Below are positions 1-11,494 of a stretch of 64,000 nucleotides of DNA, piece by piece (position 1 is the first letter of the stretch; each line of letters begins with the position of its first letter). Under the pieces are notes generated by a model. The model worked only from the letters and a program-made list of their open reading frames with translations, was not told the DNA's origin and did no database searches. Source of the DNA: Triadica sebifera (taxonomy: Eukaryota > Streptophyta > Magnoliopsida > Malpighiales > Euphorbiaceae); contig CM042901.1 of assembly GCA_023653625.1 (NCBI GenBank), positions 18,986,333 to 19,050,332 on the forward strand, written 5' to 3'. The translations under genes were made by a program, and so were the position numbers.

Positions 1-151
1 GAGCTGTGGAGATAGCAGCAAGGAAGAACTCTCTGTTTTGCCTAGTCACACTAAGGTGGTGGTCACCGGAAATAACAGGACTAAGTCGGTGCTTGTGGGT
101 CTTCAGGGTGTGGTCAAGAAGGCTGTTAGACTTGGTGGATGGCATTGGCTG
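1..151 (+). CDS. Internal exon of a SAP30/AFR-like plant nuclear protein (partial, orphan)
   Basis: An open frame (codons start at base 2) runs from the window edge to a good donor, CTG|GTATTT, at 151/152. It encodes a short Ser/Glu-rich lead followed by a strongly conserved-looking block (KVVVTGNNRTKSVLVGLQG, then VVKKAV and GGWHWL). From memory this block belongs to a small plant family related to the SAP30 subunit of histone deacetylase complexes (AFR1/AFR2 in Arabidopsis). The block itself looks conserved, but the family name is only moderately certain. The next family exon, which should begin soon after WHWL, is not visible anywhere before the DAP3 gene. This is therefore either the edge of a gene with a very long intron or an isolated captured fragment. 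Confidence 0.5.
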
Positions 152-1007
152 GTATTTGTTTTAAATTATTTTGGGTTTTTTAAGCAAATGGGTTTTATTT
201 TTCTGCTTTGGTTCGAATTACTATTGGGTTATGATTGTTTCATTGAGTTTTGAACTTTTAGTTCTGTTTTTTTATTGTTTAAATGGTCTGTTTTAGGCAA
301 TGTGGGTCATTTTCAACTATTTTCCCTTTCAATTTTTGAATTGTGAATTTGTTTTTAATATCAATTGGCTATGACTTGTCTCCGGTTTATATACGAAATT
401 TAAATAATTGTTTTTCTTTTCTATCAAAATATAGTTTGATTTCTTACTGTAAAAAGTTGTCTTGTTAATAATAGTGAATTGCAAAAACACCTGATCACGA
501 TCCTCTCATGTTTGTTGCAAACCAAATAGTTTTTAGTACCAGACATACTGATTTAGAAATAAGACAAAGTATAGCTCCAAACAAAAATTGAATCAATACA
601 TATACATGAAAAAAATAACAATAATTTCGAGATCTTCCATAAATTAAAACAGCAACCCAACAAGAAACAATTGACATCAACGAAAAAGCAAGAAAGAGAA
701 CCAACTTATAATTAGATCAAAGCTCATATCAAAGAAAGAAAGAAAGAAAGAAAACCCACCAATACTAGAAGATCATGAATACCCATATCATAAAAATGAG
801 AAAAATAAAAGAGATCTAACAGAATTACAAAATATAGGGTAGCTAAACTAATAACCAACATACCTGTCAGTAAATCTCTCTCTTTGCGTGTCAACGTGAG
901 AATGATGCGGTTGAGTGGGAAGAAAAGAAAGGTGACAGAGCAGGCTAGCGATAAAGAGAGAAAGGATGTTGAGCAAAATAATCCTAATGTAAGAAACTGA
1001 GACTTAC
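152..1007. other. Non-coding stretch between two exon fragments
   Basis: No coding exon is recognised. On + the sequence after 152 looks like intron (T-rich). A short (AAAG)n tract lies near 733-753. On the minus strand around 860-1000 there is a CT-rich leader-like segment with a possible donor (GACAG|GTATGT near 864-873). It resembles a plant 5' UTR plus intron, but no coding sequence follows it. Confidence 0.4.
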
Positions 1008-1087
1008 TTGAACAACTTCATCGAGTAAACTGACGTCCAAAACTCCAGAAATAAAGTCAGCTTCAATTCCTTGGATCTTATGTGAGC
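1008..1087 (-). pseudogene. Isolated exon of cysteine synthase (O-acetylserine thiol-lyase), decayed
   Basis: On the minus strand an 80-nt segment bounded by an acceptor-like AG (1088-1089) and a perfect donor CAA|GTAAGT (1008/1007) encodes a peptide containing HKIQGI and GVLDVSLLDEVVQ. This matches the PLP-enzyme family segment before the substrate-loop region of plant O-acetylserine(thiol)lyase, where the usual text is close to HKIQGIGAGFIPGVLDV. The differences are mostly Gly to Glu/Asp and Pro to Ser, all explainable by C-to-T or G-to-A transitions. No other exon of the enzyme is seen on either side. It is a gene fragment rather than a working gene, and its splice signals have survived. 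Confidence 0.6.
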
Positions 1088-1299
1088 CTTAAATAAATAA
1101 CCAAGGTAGCAAATATGTGCATAAGCAAGATCCACTTCACAGGCGCAGAAAGAAGATAGAAAAGAGGAATGAGGCGGCGTTAGAAAGTAAGAGATGAAGA
1201 AGGTTTCTAGGGTTACCTTACATATATATATTATATACATCCTTGAAACGGTGTAGCTTTTGTTTTTTTTTAATTTTATCAAATTTTTCATTTATTTTT

Positions 1300-1665
1300 A
1301 TACAATTTCTATCAAATTAATCGAGGTTTAATTAATTTAATATAAATTAAGGTTCAAACAATTAATTCCATTCAATTAATTGAAATTGATGTCATCTGAT
1401 TAATAGAACTTAAATAGATTAAATTAGAGTTTAATTGATTAATTTATTTAAATTGATATAAATTTAGGTTCAATTTATTAAATTAAAAATTAATTAAGTA
1501 AATTAGAGTTCAATTGATGAATTGAATTTAAATTAAACTTCAATGAACTAATTAGAGATTCAGTTGATTAATTTGATTTAATTATCATAAATTGAGATTC
1601 AAATGATTAAACTAAGGTTCAATTGACTAAATTAAGATTTAAATATTAATTGAATTTAAATTATC
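1300..1665. repeat. Degenerate A/T-rich tandem array
   Basis: A motif close to AAATTAGGTTCAATTGATTAA recurs about eight times with variable spacing (roughly 20-45 bp) and many substitutions. It stops abruptly at a GC-richer patch (GCTAACGCTTCGTCGC) near 1670. It looks like an old minisatellite; no coding potential is visible. Confidence 0.55.
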
Positions 1666-2343
1666 GCTAACGCTTCGTCGCTACACTCTGATGCGTTCCA
1701 GCATTTATCCACTTACTGTGTATATGTATCATACACAATACTTATATATAACTATCAATATCAAACTTAAAAACAATTAAGAAAAATGAAAAAAATAAGT
1801 AAATATAGATTAAAGACATTTTGTTTGGAATTATATAAGTTTAATATATTACAATTGTTTTAATAAAAAATCATATTAATATATTTATAATACATTTTAT
1901 TATGAATTTAGATTTATTACACAATATAATTAGGAAAATTATAAATGCTAAAAACTATTAATAGTGGTAAAAAATAAGAATAGAGTAAAAAAATGAAAAC
2001 TAGTAATATCTTATATTTTTTTATTTACTTAATAACAATGATAATTAAGTTTATTGATTGTCTTATCTTAAACTTATATGAAGTTTATGCATTCAATTCT
2101 CTACACCACTAAAATAAATTTTTTAACATATAACATTATTTTTAATATATTAAAAAATTTTAATTTTTTAAATTTAATAACAATATCATATTGATTTTAT
2201 TAACTAATTAATAAATTTATAATTTTAAGTTTATAAAATAAAATGTATATAGTTATAAGTTTAAGAATAAAAATATAAAAAAACTATAAAAATATTATAG
2301 TATTATAAAAATTATTTTATTTTTAATTATAAATATTTAAATA
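1666..2343. other. AT-rich spacer
   Basis: Very AT-rich sequence with no open frame of note, no RNA gene and no repeat that I can define. Confidence 0.5.
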
Positions 2344-2565
2344 TCGGTTTTTTCGGTACAATTCGGTTTCAAAACAGTTCAGTACAATTCAATACAGTTC
2401 TCGGTTCGGATATCGCTATAAGATTCAGATCCGTCAAATTTAAAGTCAACGATACAATTCGGTTCAGATCTAGTACAAAAAATCAACGGTTCAATTCGGT
2501 TCTGGATCTTTTTACTCGGTTTTTCAGTTCGGTTCGGGAAGATCCAGACACCGTGTACACCCTTA
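2344..2565 (-). mobile_element. Fragment of a CGGTTCGGTT-type repeat with hAT-like terminus
   Basis: Read on the minus strand it begins TAAGGGTGTACACGG and contains many GAACCGAA/AACCGA words. This is the look of a common group of non-autonomous plant DNA elements with subterminal GGTTCGGTT repeats. Only one recognisable terminus (near 2565) is seen. The other end and target duplications are not clear, so the limits are approximate. Confidence 0.4.
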
Positions 2566-2584
2566 GTTAAAAGAACCATTTGAC

Positions 2585-3091
2585 ACTACAATTAACACCA
2601 TAATAAATTTTGCTCAATTTACACTACAATAAATTTTGCAAACAATGCAATTAAATGACCATAAAAAAAATTATTTATAAACCCATTTTCCTTTTTTTAT
2701 CATAAAAATAAAATTAATACTATTTATGTATTATTTTAGAGAATAAAATCCTTCATAAACATTTTAATAATTTAAGAAAATAAATAAATTTTGTGATTTT
2801 AACTCTTTAAATTATTCTCCAAAGTAATGGAATAAATAAATTTAATTTTTTGCTTTTTTATTAAAATTATAAAAAATTGTAGCTATTTATTAATAATTAT
2901 TTTTAAAATTATTAAAATATTTACGAATTTTCTTCTTCAAAATAATGACAAATAAGATTAATGTTTTTATTAAAAATTAAAAAATGATTTATTAAAAAAA
3001 ATAGAATTTTTCTATAACCATTTAATTATATTGTTTGCAAAATTTATTTTGGTGTTAATTAAATAAAATTCATTATAGTGTCAATTGTAGT
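2585..3091. mobile_element. MITE-like element with about 75-bp terminal inverted repeats
   Basis: The left end (ACTACAATTAACACC...) and the reverse complement of the right end (ACTACAATTGACACT...) align for about 75 bp with small gaps. They share the blocks AATAAATTTTGCAAACAAT and AATTAAATG. The interior is AT-rich and non-coding. An inverted-repeat element of about 0.5 kb fits a miniature inverted-repeat transposon, but I cannot assign a superfamily because the target duplication is not obvious. Confidence 0.6.
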
Positions 3092-4010
3092 ATTATCCAT
3101 CGACACTTTTGACCATAAATTCAATTGTGATGTTTATTGAGCGAAATTTTTTATTATTCAATTATATACCAATGGATTTTCAATAAAAACTTTAGTTGCG
3201 TAAGCTTATAAATTATTCAAGGCAAAAAAATTTGTTGCAAAATTTTAAAACATTTAGTGACAATGCATTACATCACATTTCATCCATATATAACTGAAAA
3301 TTAGACGAAAGTAGTAATTGAAGAAAAAAAATCGAAACTATTATACCAAACCCTAATAATATACAGTTAAAAATAGGAGGCTCTAAATAATAAATACAAA
3401 AGCTTTAAGAAGTTTTTCATTAATATATCTAATAGTATAAAAAATACATTCCCCCTTATTTTGACAATAAGATAAGATTTTAACATTAAAAAAAAAACGA
3501 TAAAAATCAGAGATTAATGAAATGTAATTAAAATACAAAAATTTAATAAAACAAATTGAAAATTTTTCTTCCAATTTATGAGGATGGTGAATATAAGCTT
3601 ATACTGAGATCAAGCGTTTCCAGTATGATGCCAAAGGAATTTGGGGATAATACAATAAGTGCTGAGATATGCCATCTCTAAATTAGGAGAGAAATTCAAA
3701 TCAACCGCATCATTTTATGGATTAATCTTCCATTCAAAATACAAATGCTAGCTCATCTACATAACTTACATGCATTGCACAGGCTACATGGATAATTTGG
3801 CTAATCAATCAACAAAATTTCGGATTTCCAATTTGCTAACCTCACTGGCTTCATCATTTTATGGCTCAAAAAGAGAATATCTTTGGCAATCTGGCATTAA
3901 GGTCTCCAACATGGAGAAGAGCCAAACTGCTTAAGAGACGATGGCCATAAGAAATAAAAATTATCACACAATGACTGCTTCTATATATATTTAGAAAGCA
4001 AGATTTTATG
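3092..4010. other. Intergenic DNA grading into the DAP3 3' untranslated region
   Basis: AT-rich with no coding frame I can support. The part nearest 4,010 (about 3,600-4,010) is less AT-biased and lies directly downstream of the DAP3 stop codon, so it probably includes that gene's 3' UTR. Confidence 0.4.
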
Positions 4011-7000
4011 TCATCGCATAAATGGAACCAACCACCTCATTTCTGTTCCATTTCCATTGGACAAGTAATAAACTTTTTTCCAGTTCTCCTCCGAAAATGC
4101 TTCACGCCGCACTAATCTTTGCCTGCAGGTAACAAGATTCAGAACTCAAAGTCGGACCAACAGCTGCAGTCTAAATAGGTTACTTAAACTTATAGGCAGT
4201 GTTGCAAAATTCAGCTTTCAGAAAATGTCCACAATAAAACTTTTATGACAATAAACATGCATCATTGAGAATTCGAGAGGTATCAACATAGAAAGATTAT
4301 GTTCATACAGATTGAAAAAAATGGATTCTCGGTACAATTTATAATTTTCGTTTTTTCTTTAATCATGTCTAGTCATGTTCTGTCTTTTACAAGAAAAAAC
4401 TGATTTAATTTGTACAATCATCTAATTGAGTATCATGAGTCTAGCTTTACGTATACTATGTTTCTTAGCAAGCCCCAAACAATCAATCAGTCAAATTCTT
4501 CAAAGAAACTGACAGACATATTTGATTAACATGGTAAAAAGCTCTATGGCTAGATGCTTTTTCATTGAGACCTTAATATCACATAAATGGGAAAACAAGA
4601 GTATACCAAATTATCATCCAGTGAGTAGAAATTACTGCTTTGAGAACTTGGTAATCATGTAATTTTCTTTTGCGTACCTAAGGTAGTAATGACAGATAGT
4701 AGCTGCTTCATCTAAACTGTAGCGGGGCAAGTTGACATGAGCATCTACAGGAACATCTGGCAAGTCTTTCCGTAGATTTCCAACTGCTGTTGAATGAGAA
4801 AAAGCGCCTACCATCATGTCATTATGCATCATGGACCTAAAAGCATTTACCTGCAAAAGCAAAATAGCTTTTCAAACAATGTGCTTCTACCAACAATATT
4901 TCACTGACTATGCATTATCAAGAAAGAGAATAAGAGCAAAGTATTAAAAAATACTTAAAAGAGAATGAAATAAGAATAACAGAAGGGCAAATAATAAAAA
5001 ATTTACTATCCTTGATAATTATTAAGGAAAAATAACATTTATCAATCATGGTATATCATACTAGATGACACAAAATTACAAAATTCATCCAAATAATGAC
5101 ACCATGAGCTGTTTTACTAACCGTTGCAAGTTCGCTAGCATGGATTGGTCGACAAGAACGAATAGTTACTGGCTCTTCATACTCACTGAAGGTAAACCAG
5201 TTATTATACTGGATAAAAGAAAATAAATATATTTTAGCACCTTAGTGTGATTGTTATAAAATATTAAAGTAAAATCATCTGAAGAACTAAAAACTGTAAA
5301 CATAAAATTTCATTCCAGAGCCCCTTTTTTTCTAATTTCAGGACCCATCTTACTTGATCAATTGCAATAAGTACAGGGACATCCTTCACAAGTGATAACT
5401 CTTTCCTTAAGCGAACTACTACTCCAGCAGCTGCATGTGTGTGCTTAATTCCCATTTGAATCAAGTCATACAATGTTGAACCTTCAGGAACTGGCATGGA
5501 CTCAACTCCTTTCATCCATCCCACACCAGCACCCTCTCCAAGAGGAACAGGATCAAAAATATGACAGGGTAAATACTTTAACTTGGAATCATTATATTTC
5601 AGAAAATCCTGAAAAGAATTAACCAACAAGGCAAAATATGAAACCTGATATGACTATGAAGCTTTTTAGGAAAATATCAGATAACAGAGATTAAACATGC
5701 AATTATAAGAACCTTCAAAAGAATTTTGAGGAACTGATAACAATTGTGTAGAGAAGTAATCAGGACTGAGTTTTCTAGCCTTTTTTTTTCTTTGAGAAGG
5801 GAAATAGAGGTTTCAAAATTGCACCACAATTTTGTATTAAATAACTGCATATTATTGCAATCATACACATGCTACATAAGCAATAGAAGGGAGAAAAAAA
5901 ATGTGGAAAAACTGAATATTCATCTCTAGATCATGTCAATTGGTTAATCTCCAAATCACACATGAGTTCGCAATATTCATCTTTAGCTATGTCAATTGGT
6001 TACATAAAATTGAATATTATAATGAAGAGACATTATCACTTCCCATCCATATCGAATTCTATTAGCCTGCCCTTTAGCATTATATACAGGGTCAAATCAA
6101 GGTAGTCAAAGGCGCACTCAAGGAGATATAGTCTTTTATTGCCTTAGACACAAGGCATAAAAAAAGTGATCACTTGATGGAAGTAAGGTGCAAATTTCTA
6201 AAAAAAAAAATTATATATGTATGAGAAAATATCAGCACACAAAGAAGATAAAGAACATTAAATACATAAAAATACAACTAAAAACAGAAGATAGCTCAAT
6301 TAGAAAGAATATTAATAACATTCAACACATAAAAACAACAAAAAAAAGTGAAGATAGCTAAGTTAGAAAGTTGAATCCTGCATAAAGTTGTTAGATTCAT
6401 GTTGTTTGTTGTTGTATATATCACTGCTGGAAGGAGGAGAGACTGGCAGCTGTTTGTTTCAATTGTTGTAAATAAATAAAAAAACCCTAAAAGATGTCCC
6501 AATATAACTTAAAACATAACCCTAGGAAACCTAAATCTTACTTTAACTATAATGCCCTTAAAATTAAAAAAAATATATATATAGAAAAAAAGAAAAGGTT
6601 AGGACATAAAACATGAAACATCAGATTTAGGGTTAAAAGTCTGTCTCATAAGGCGCAAAAGGCACACAAAACTGTTTGATGAAAGGCACAGGCCTAGACA
6701 CATAAGGCGTGTGCCTGAGTAAAGACGCCTCGCCCAGCATGTTCAAAGGCAATGAGAGCTGTCATCGCCTCGCATTTGCGCCTAGGCGAGTGCCCCTTGC
6801 GCTTTTGACAACACTGGGTCAAATGCATATTTGAAAACAGAATCACATATGTTGAGAACCTAATGGAGACATGAACACTTCCTGTTCATCATAAATTTTT
6901 ACCAAATAAGGAACTGAGGTTATCGAAATTTGACAATCGAAATTTTACAGTTCAATACTTAAGAAAACAGCATCTCAATAGATAATCATACATTGACCTT

Positions 7001-8234
7001 TAATCACTCCTAAAAGTAAAGAGATTTAACATTCTTGCCTTGAGAATATTTTCTGCCTGAATAGGTGTGTCCCAAAGACCAGTTTCTGGGTTTTTATAAA
7101 AAAATCCACCATGAGTCCATTCGCGTCCTCTTGGGACATAAAGCACCAGCCAACCCTCATCACGAGCCCAATGGACAAGCATTGCAAGCGCAATACTCTT
7201 CCCACAACTAACAGGACCATCCAATACAATTTGCTTTCTCACTTTTGGACCTGGGAATATTAAGCAAATAAAAGCAAACAATATAAAGGAAACACAAATA
7301 AAGCAAATCAAAATCTCAGGCATCAGTCGTAGACTGTATACACAGGTCCACATGTACACTACACCTGAAGTGAGCAAAAAAGGAAGAAGCTCAGGCAAAC
7401 AATATAAAGGTAAAATCTTTTGACAATATAGTATTTGCCTACATAAGATTTTTGGTTTATGCCTTGCATGAAAGATTTTGAACAAGATTGACTGCATATA
7501 TTAATAACAAGTACAAACTCAAAAAAAAAAATTAAGGGAAATAATTCTGGTGAGTAAGTCTTAAAAAAAACTTTACCATTAGAGGAATGAAAGGGAGGAT
7601 CAACAATTCGCCTAAAATTGTCACGAAGATCCAAAAAACTCTGCCTAACAAGTATAGCCCTTCGCATTGATTCTTCGAACTCTTTTACCATCCCCGTAGG
7701 CAATCCCTCCGGTAAGGCCCCATCCAGCCCCTCCACACTTAATAAAAACAACCCAGTTTGAATAACTAAAAAAAAAATCATAGATACGCAAATCAAACGG
7801 AAAAAAAAATTCCAATTGTAGGCATAAAAACACCTGAACTTGAAGTAGGAGCAGGTATCTTTACGAGTGAGCTGAGAAAGTGAAGTAGTCGAAGTGAAGA
7901 GAGGGCGGCAATTCGGACCCACATCAAGGGACTGGATTTTCTCGTCCTCAGCTAGGCGGCGGGCTCGTGTAGCCCTGTCGTCGAAGAAAGCAGGGTCAAG
8001 TTCATCGGCAGCGGTAGGTTCTTCATTGGATTTGTTGGGTTTCTTACTGGAATTTTTATCAGATTTCTTGGCTTTGGAGAGAGAGGATTTGGTAGGCTTG
8101 GAAGAGAAGAAGGACAAGTCATTATAAATATAATCCAATGATGATAAAAGAGGAATCGGAGAATTGGATCTTGGGTTCCATGAAAGATTGTGAAGCGGTT
8201 TCCTCACTGCGGCTCTAAGAATGTAAGTTAACAT
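4011..8234 (-). CDS. DAP3: DAP3 / mS29, GTP-binding protein of the mitochondrial small ribosomal subunit
   Basis: Seven exons (minus strand): 8234-7834, 7737-7577, 7250-7039, 5608-5354, 5208-5122, 4850-4678, 4122-4011 (TGA at 4013-4011). They join in frame to 1,401 nt, 466 aa, close to the usual plant length of about 480. The start gives a basic, Ser/Arg-rich N-terminus typical of a mitochondrial presequence, then a Lys/Ser-rich stretch. The Walker A loop GPVSCGKS is at residues 199-206 and a Walker B-like VLIAID at 337-342. The C-terminal half contains GWMKGVESMPVPEGSTLYDL and ends in WLVPFMR. In the family this P-loop subunit sits in the head of the mitoribosomal small subunit. Intron 3 uses a GC donor (AAG|GCAAGA at 7039/7038); the other introns are GT-AG. 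The family call is firm; transcript ends are not visible. Confidence 0.93.
6098..6816. mobile_element. hAT-type MITE in DAP3 intron 3
   Basis: The element is 719 bp and flanked by identical 8-bp direct repeats GGTCAAAT (6090-6097 and 6817-6824), the target duplication size of hAT transposons. Its ends, CAAGGTAGTCAAAGGCGC and the reverse complement of the right end CAGTGTTGTCAAAAGCGC, form imperfect inverted repeats. Subterminal regions are rich in AGGCG/CGCCT words. There is no transposase frame, so it is non-autonomous. It lies wholly within the GC-AG intron of DAP3. Confidence 0.8.
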
Positions 8235-8806
8235 TTCCCTCTTTTTGAGGCGAAGACTTGGTCGATTAGAGGTTTTTGGTTTTTCAGTTTCAGAATTGTG
8301 AGCTATCCCTGCAATTAATTATGAGGGAAAATTCAAGATTTCACCGAATTGGACCCTATCGGTTTTTTTTTTTTTTTTTTAATAAATGTATATATCTAAT
8401 ATTGTAAATTTTTTTCAAAATCTATTTGTAATTAAAATCTAATAGCTAACCATTTAAAAAAAATTAATAGATTTTTTGAAATTTTTTGTCAATAAAATTT
8501 TGAGTTCAAGAATGAATTTTGTTAATTTTTAAATTAATAAAATTTCTATATTTATTTATTAGTACATAAATTTAAAAAATGAATATAAAAATTAATAGGT
8601 TTAATTTTTCAAGGTTCACACCTGTGAATGTCCACATAGGCTAAATCACAGGTAAACAACCCGTGACAGAAGGCTTCACGCTTATGAATGCCTTGGATCC
8701 AGAATTTATAATTTGAATTATACGGTAGAATTACATGAGTAAAATTTGTACACACACTTGGCATGATTAATTGAGATGTATATAGTATGATAACATGATT
8801 ATGAAT
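8235..8806. other. DAP3 upstream region and old spacer
   Basis: The first ~100 bases upstream of the DAP3 start are CT-rich on the minus strand and probably hold the 5' UTR and promoter. No certain TATA box was identified. A poly(T) tract lies at about 8,362-8,380. The rest is AT-rich. The last five bases (8802-8806, TGAAT) are the target duplication of the solo LTR that follows. Confidence 0.4.
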
Positions 8807-11489
8807 TGTAACATCCTCAACTTCCCACATATCCATTTTTACATGCATTTCATTTGGACATATACATTTGCATATATTTTACTTGAACACATGCATTTCA
8901 TATTTATTTTTATAAGGACAAGTTCACGACACGCACTAGCTACGTGTCTGAGTATTTTATAATTGTGTTGAATTACACGTGTCCATTTTATAATTTAGTT
9001 CAAGATGACATGAAATTAAAATTTATGTGAATAAAAATTATTTGATTGAATTAATGAAGAAAAATGAAAAGAAACAAAAGAAAAAAAAAAGGAAGGAAAA
9101 AAAATAAGAAAGGGAAAATGACAAAAGTGAGGAGGTGGAGATGGACCTTATCTTCCTCTTCACCATTCTTCCTCCCTCACTTCAGATTCGTTTTTTCTCC
9201 TTTTTCCACCATTTCAACCTTATTTTTTCTTTTTTATTTCACTTAATTTTTGTAGTAAATTCATCCCTTTCAAGTTCATTCTTAGTAAGTAATATTATCT
9301 CCATTGTTCTAGTGTTGTTTGAGCTGTTAGGGTTAAGTTATAGTAGTGTTTTGCACCCCAATTTTGAAACCAATAAAAACTAATTCTAGAAAAATTTAAA
9401 ATATGAAAGTTGTTCTTTTATGTCTTAAGTTTATGGATATATAAATAGTTTTGCAAAATTGGTGTATATGAAAAGATTGGCATATTATTAGAACTGGTCG
9501 GGGTGTGAATCCTAACTGAGTTAGTTACTGTGTTCGTTGGTTTTGAGTATGATAGATCCAGTATTTTAGGAACCTCAAAATATGAATGTTGTAGATAAAT
9601 AATTTATCTATGTGTATACCAAATTTCAGGTCCATATGTCTAGTGTATGTTTAGTTATGGTGAATGCAATCATGACTGTCCCATAGTTTGAACTATATAC
9701 TTAGTACCCTGGGCAGATCCATCAATTTGTTTATCCATTTTGAACTCCTTAGATATGGATTCTGTAAATTATCAAAACATGAAAGTTATATTTTTATGTA
9801 TTATATAAATTTGGGTATAAATATCACCTTAATATATTATGTATAGAGTGAGATAGGGCATTCACAAGTCATATTAGTCTAGAAACCAACTATGTTCTAG
9901 ACCAATGAAATATTTCTTATAATTTGAGAATCTTAGATATATAATTAATAAAAATTGTAAACATAAAAAATGTTCTATTTTAATCTATCTAAGTGTATAA
10001 CAACTTTCATTATAATCTGACTTACATATTATAAGATATGAAGAACCAAAATTGGTATCCTAAAACTACCAAAAGCATAAACAGGGCAGAAAACATAACA
10101 CAATTGGAAATTTCACAAAACATTGTACAATATTCCAATTGCTCTGAAATTTAAATATGTTATATAATTATATGTTATATTTAATTAGAAATAAGAATCA
10201 CATCAATTGGACAATTTTAGAAAAAGTTATGGGTTAATCAGTCTCATAAGATTACACTGTCCTATAGGAAAAACCCTAACTATATATATGAACTATGCAT
10301 ATTAATTTGTTTAAGCCACATTAAGTTTCTTTAGTCATAAATTAATCAATTATATTTTCATATTAGACTCATAACAAATTGGAGACCCGTAAAAAAAGGA
10401 TAGACAATAAGTTAAGGGTTGAATCAAAGGAAATATGTGAGTTTAATTATCAAGTGAATTCTTTAGTGCATATGAATATTGCTTGTTATGTGATTCATAT
10501 GATTTCATGATTTGACTTTGCTAATGAGATTATGGATAATTTTGTGACATATGTGGTATATATAAGTAATAAATGTATGGTATATTTGAGGTATAAGTTT
10601 GGTATACATTATATATACATAATATATGTATAGTATATGCGTGGTATATGAGGTATATATGCAGTATATGTATGGTATATGTGATAAAGATACAATGATT
10701 GATGAATGCTTAAGTACTAATGTATGTGCATAAGGACTTAAAAGGCATTGTGACTAGTTAATCAATATTGTAAAGCAAAAGAAGAGGCATATGGCCCAAC
10801 AAATGTGCTAATGAAACAAATGATCAAGCTAGCTAGCAAATGCAAATGTTTAAATGGAAAATGTTCACATGGAAACTCAGGGCAATGTCTGTTTAACTTG
10901 GTCACAACAAAATGAAATAAAGAGTAATGATTATATGCTTCAATTTTACTTGTATCTATATGATATTAGTGAATGAAATGGAATGCATAGTTTGCATTGG
11001 GTTTGTGATATGTTACTATGAGTTACTTGGTACTTTAGAGCTTGTTTGATAATTATTCTCACTAAGTTGCAACTCATTAATTTGCATCATTTTTCAGGTA
11101 AAGGAAAGTGATAGCTTATTTTGAGTAGCATATAGAAGACATGAAGCACAAGTCACTAGTCGAGCCTTATCATTCTCTCTCCTTGCATTCCACACAAACA
11201 TAAGATCATGACATCCATATTTTGGACTTATATGAATGTACATGTATAGTTACTCAAGATTGGTTTTAGAATGTATAAATGAGTGCAACTCATAATCTTT
11301 CATATGTAAAGTTTAATTTTTAATATATATGAGATATGTTGACTTGCAGAATTATTGAATGATGATATGGTTGTGATGATAAAAAAAATTCACTATCAAT
11401 GTTAATAGGTTCATTTAACTTACTTGTAAGCCATATGTGAGTGTTAGACGCGGGGATAGGTTTTTCTGAAATGTATAAGGTATGTTACA
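8807..11489 (+). mobile_element. Solo LTR of a Ty3/gypsy element related to element A
   Basis: This 2,683-bp segment starts TGTAACATCC and ends GGTATGTTACA. It is flanked by perfect 5-bp duplications TGAAT (8802-8806, 11490-11494). Over most of its length it aligns by eye with the LTRs of element A, for example the AGTTTATGGATATATAAA block, the CCTGGGCAGATC block and the GTATATG-rich minisatellite near 10,550-10,690. Divergence is clearly greater than between the two LTRs of A. No internal region is present, so it arose by LTR-LTR recombination or is otherwise solo. Confidence 0.85.
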
Positions 11490-11494
11490 TGAAT

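Noticed and set aside
7359..8234. A 291-codon minus frame read as one protein
   Set aside because: Only 8,234-7,834 is exon. The rest of the frame runs through intron 1 and part of exon 2 in the wrong phase; spliced exons explain the family protein.
9064..9383. Overlapping + open frames of 60 and 82 codons
   Set aside because: They lie within the solo LTR in a purine-to-pyrimidine low-complexity zone that is repeated in the other LTR copies; not genes.
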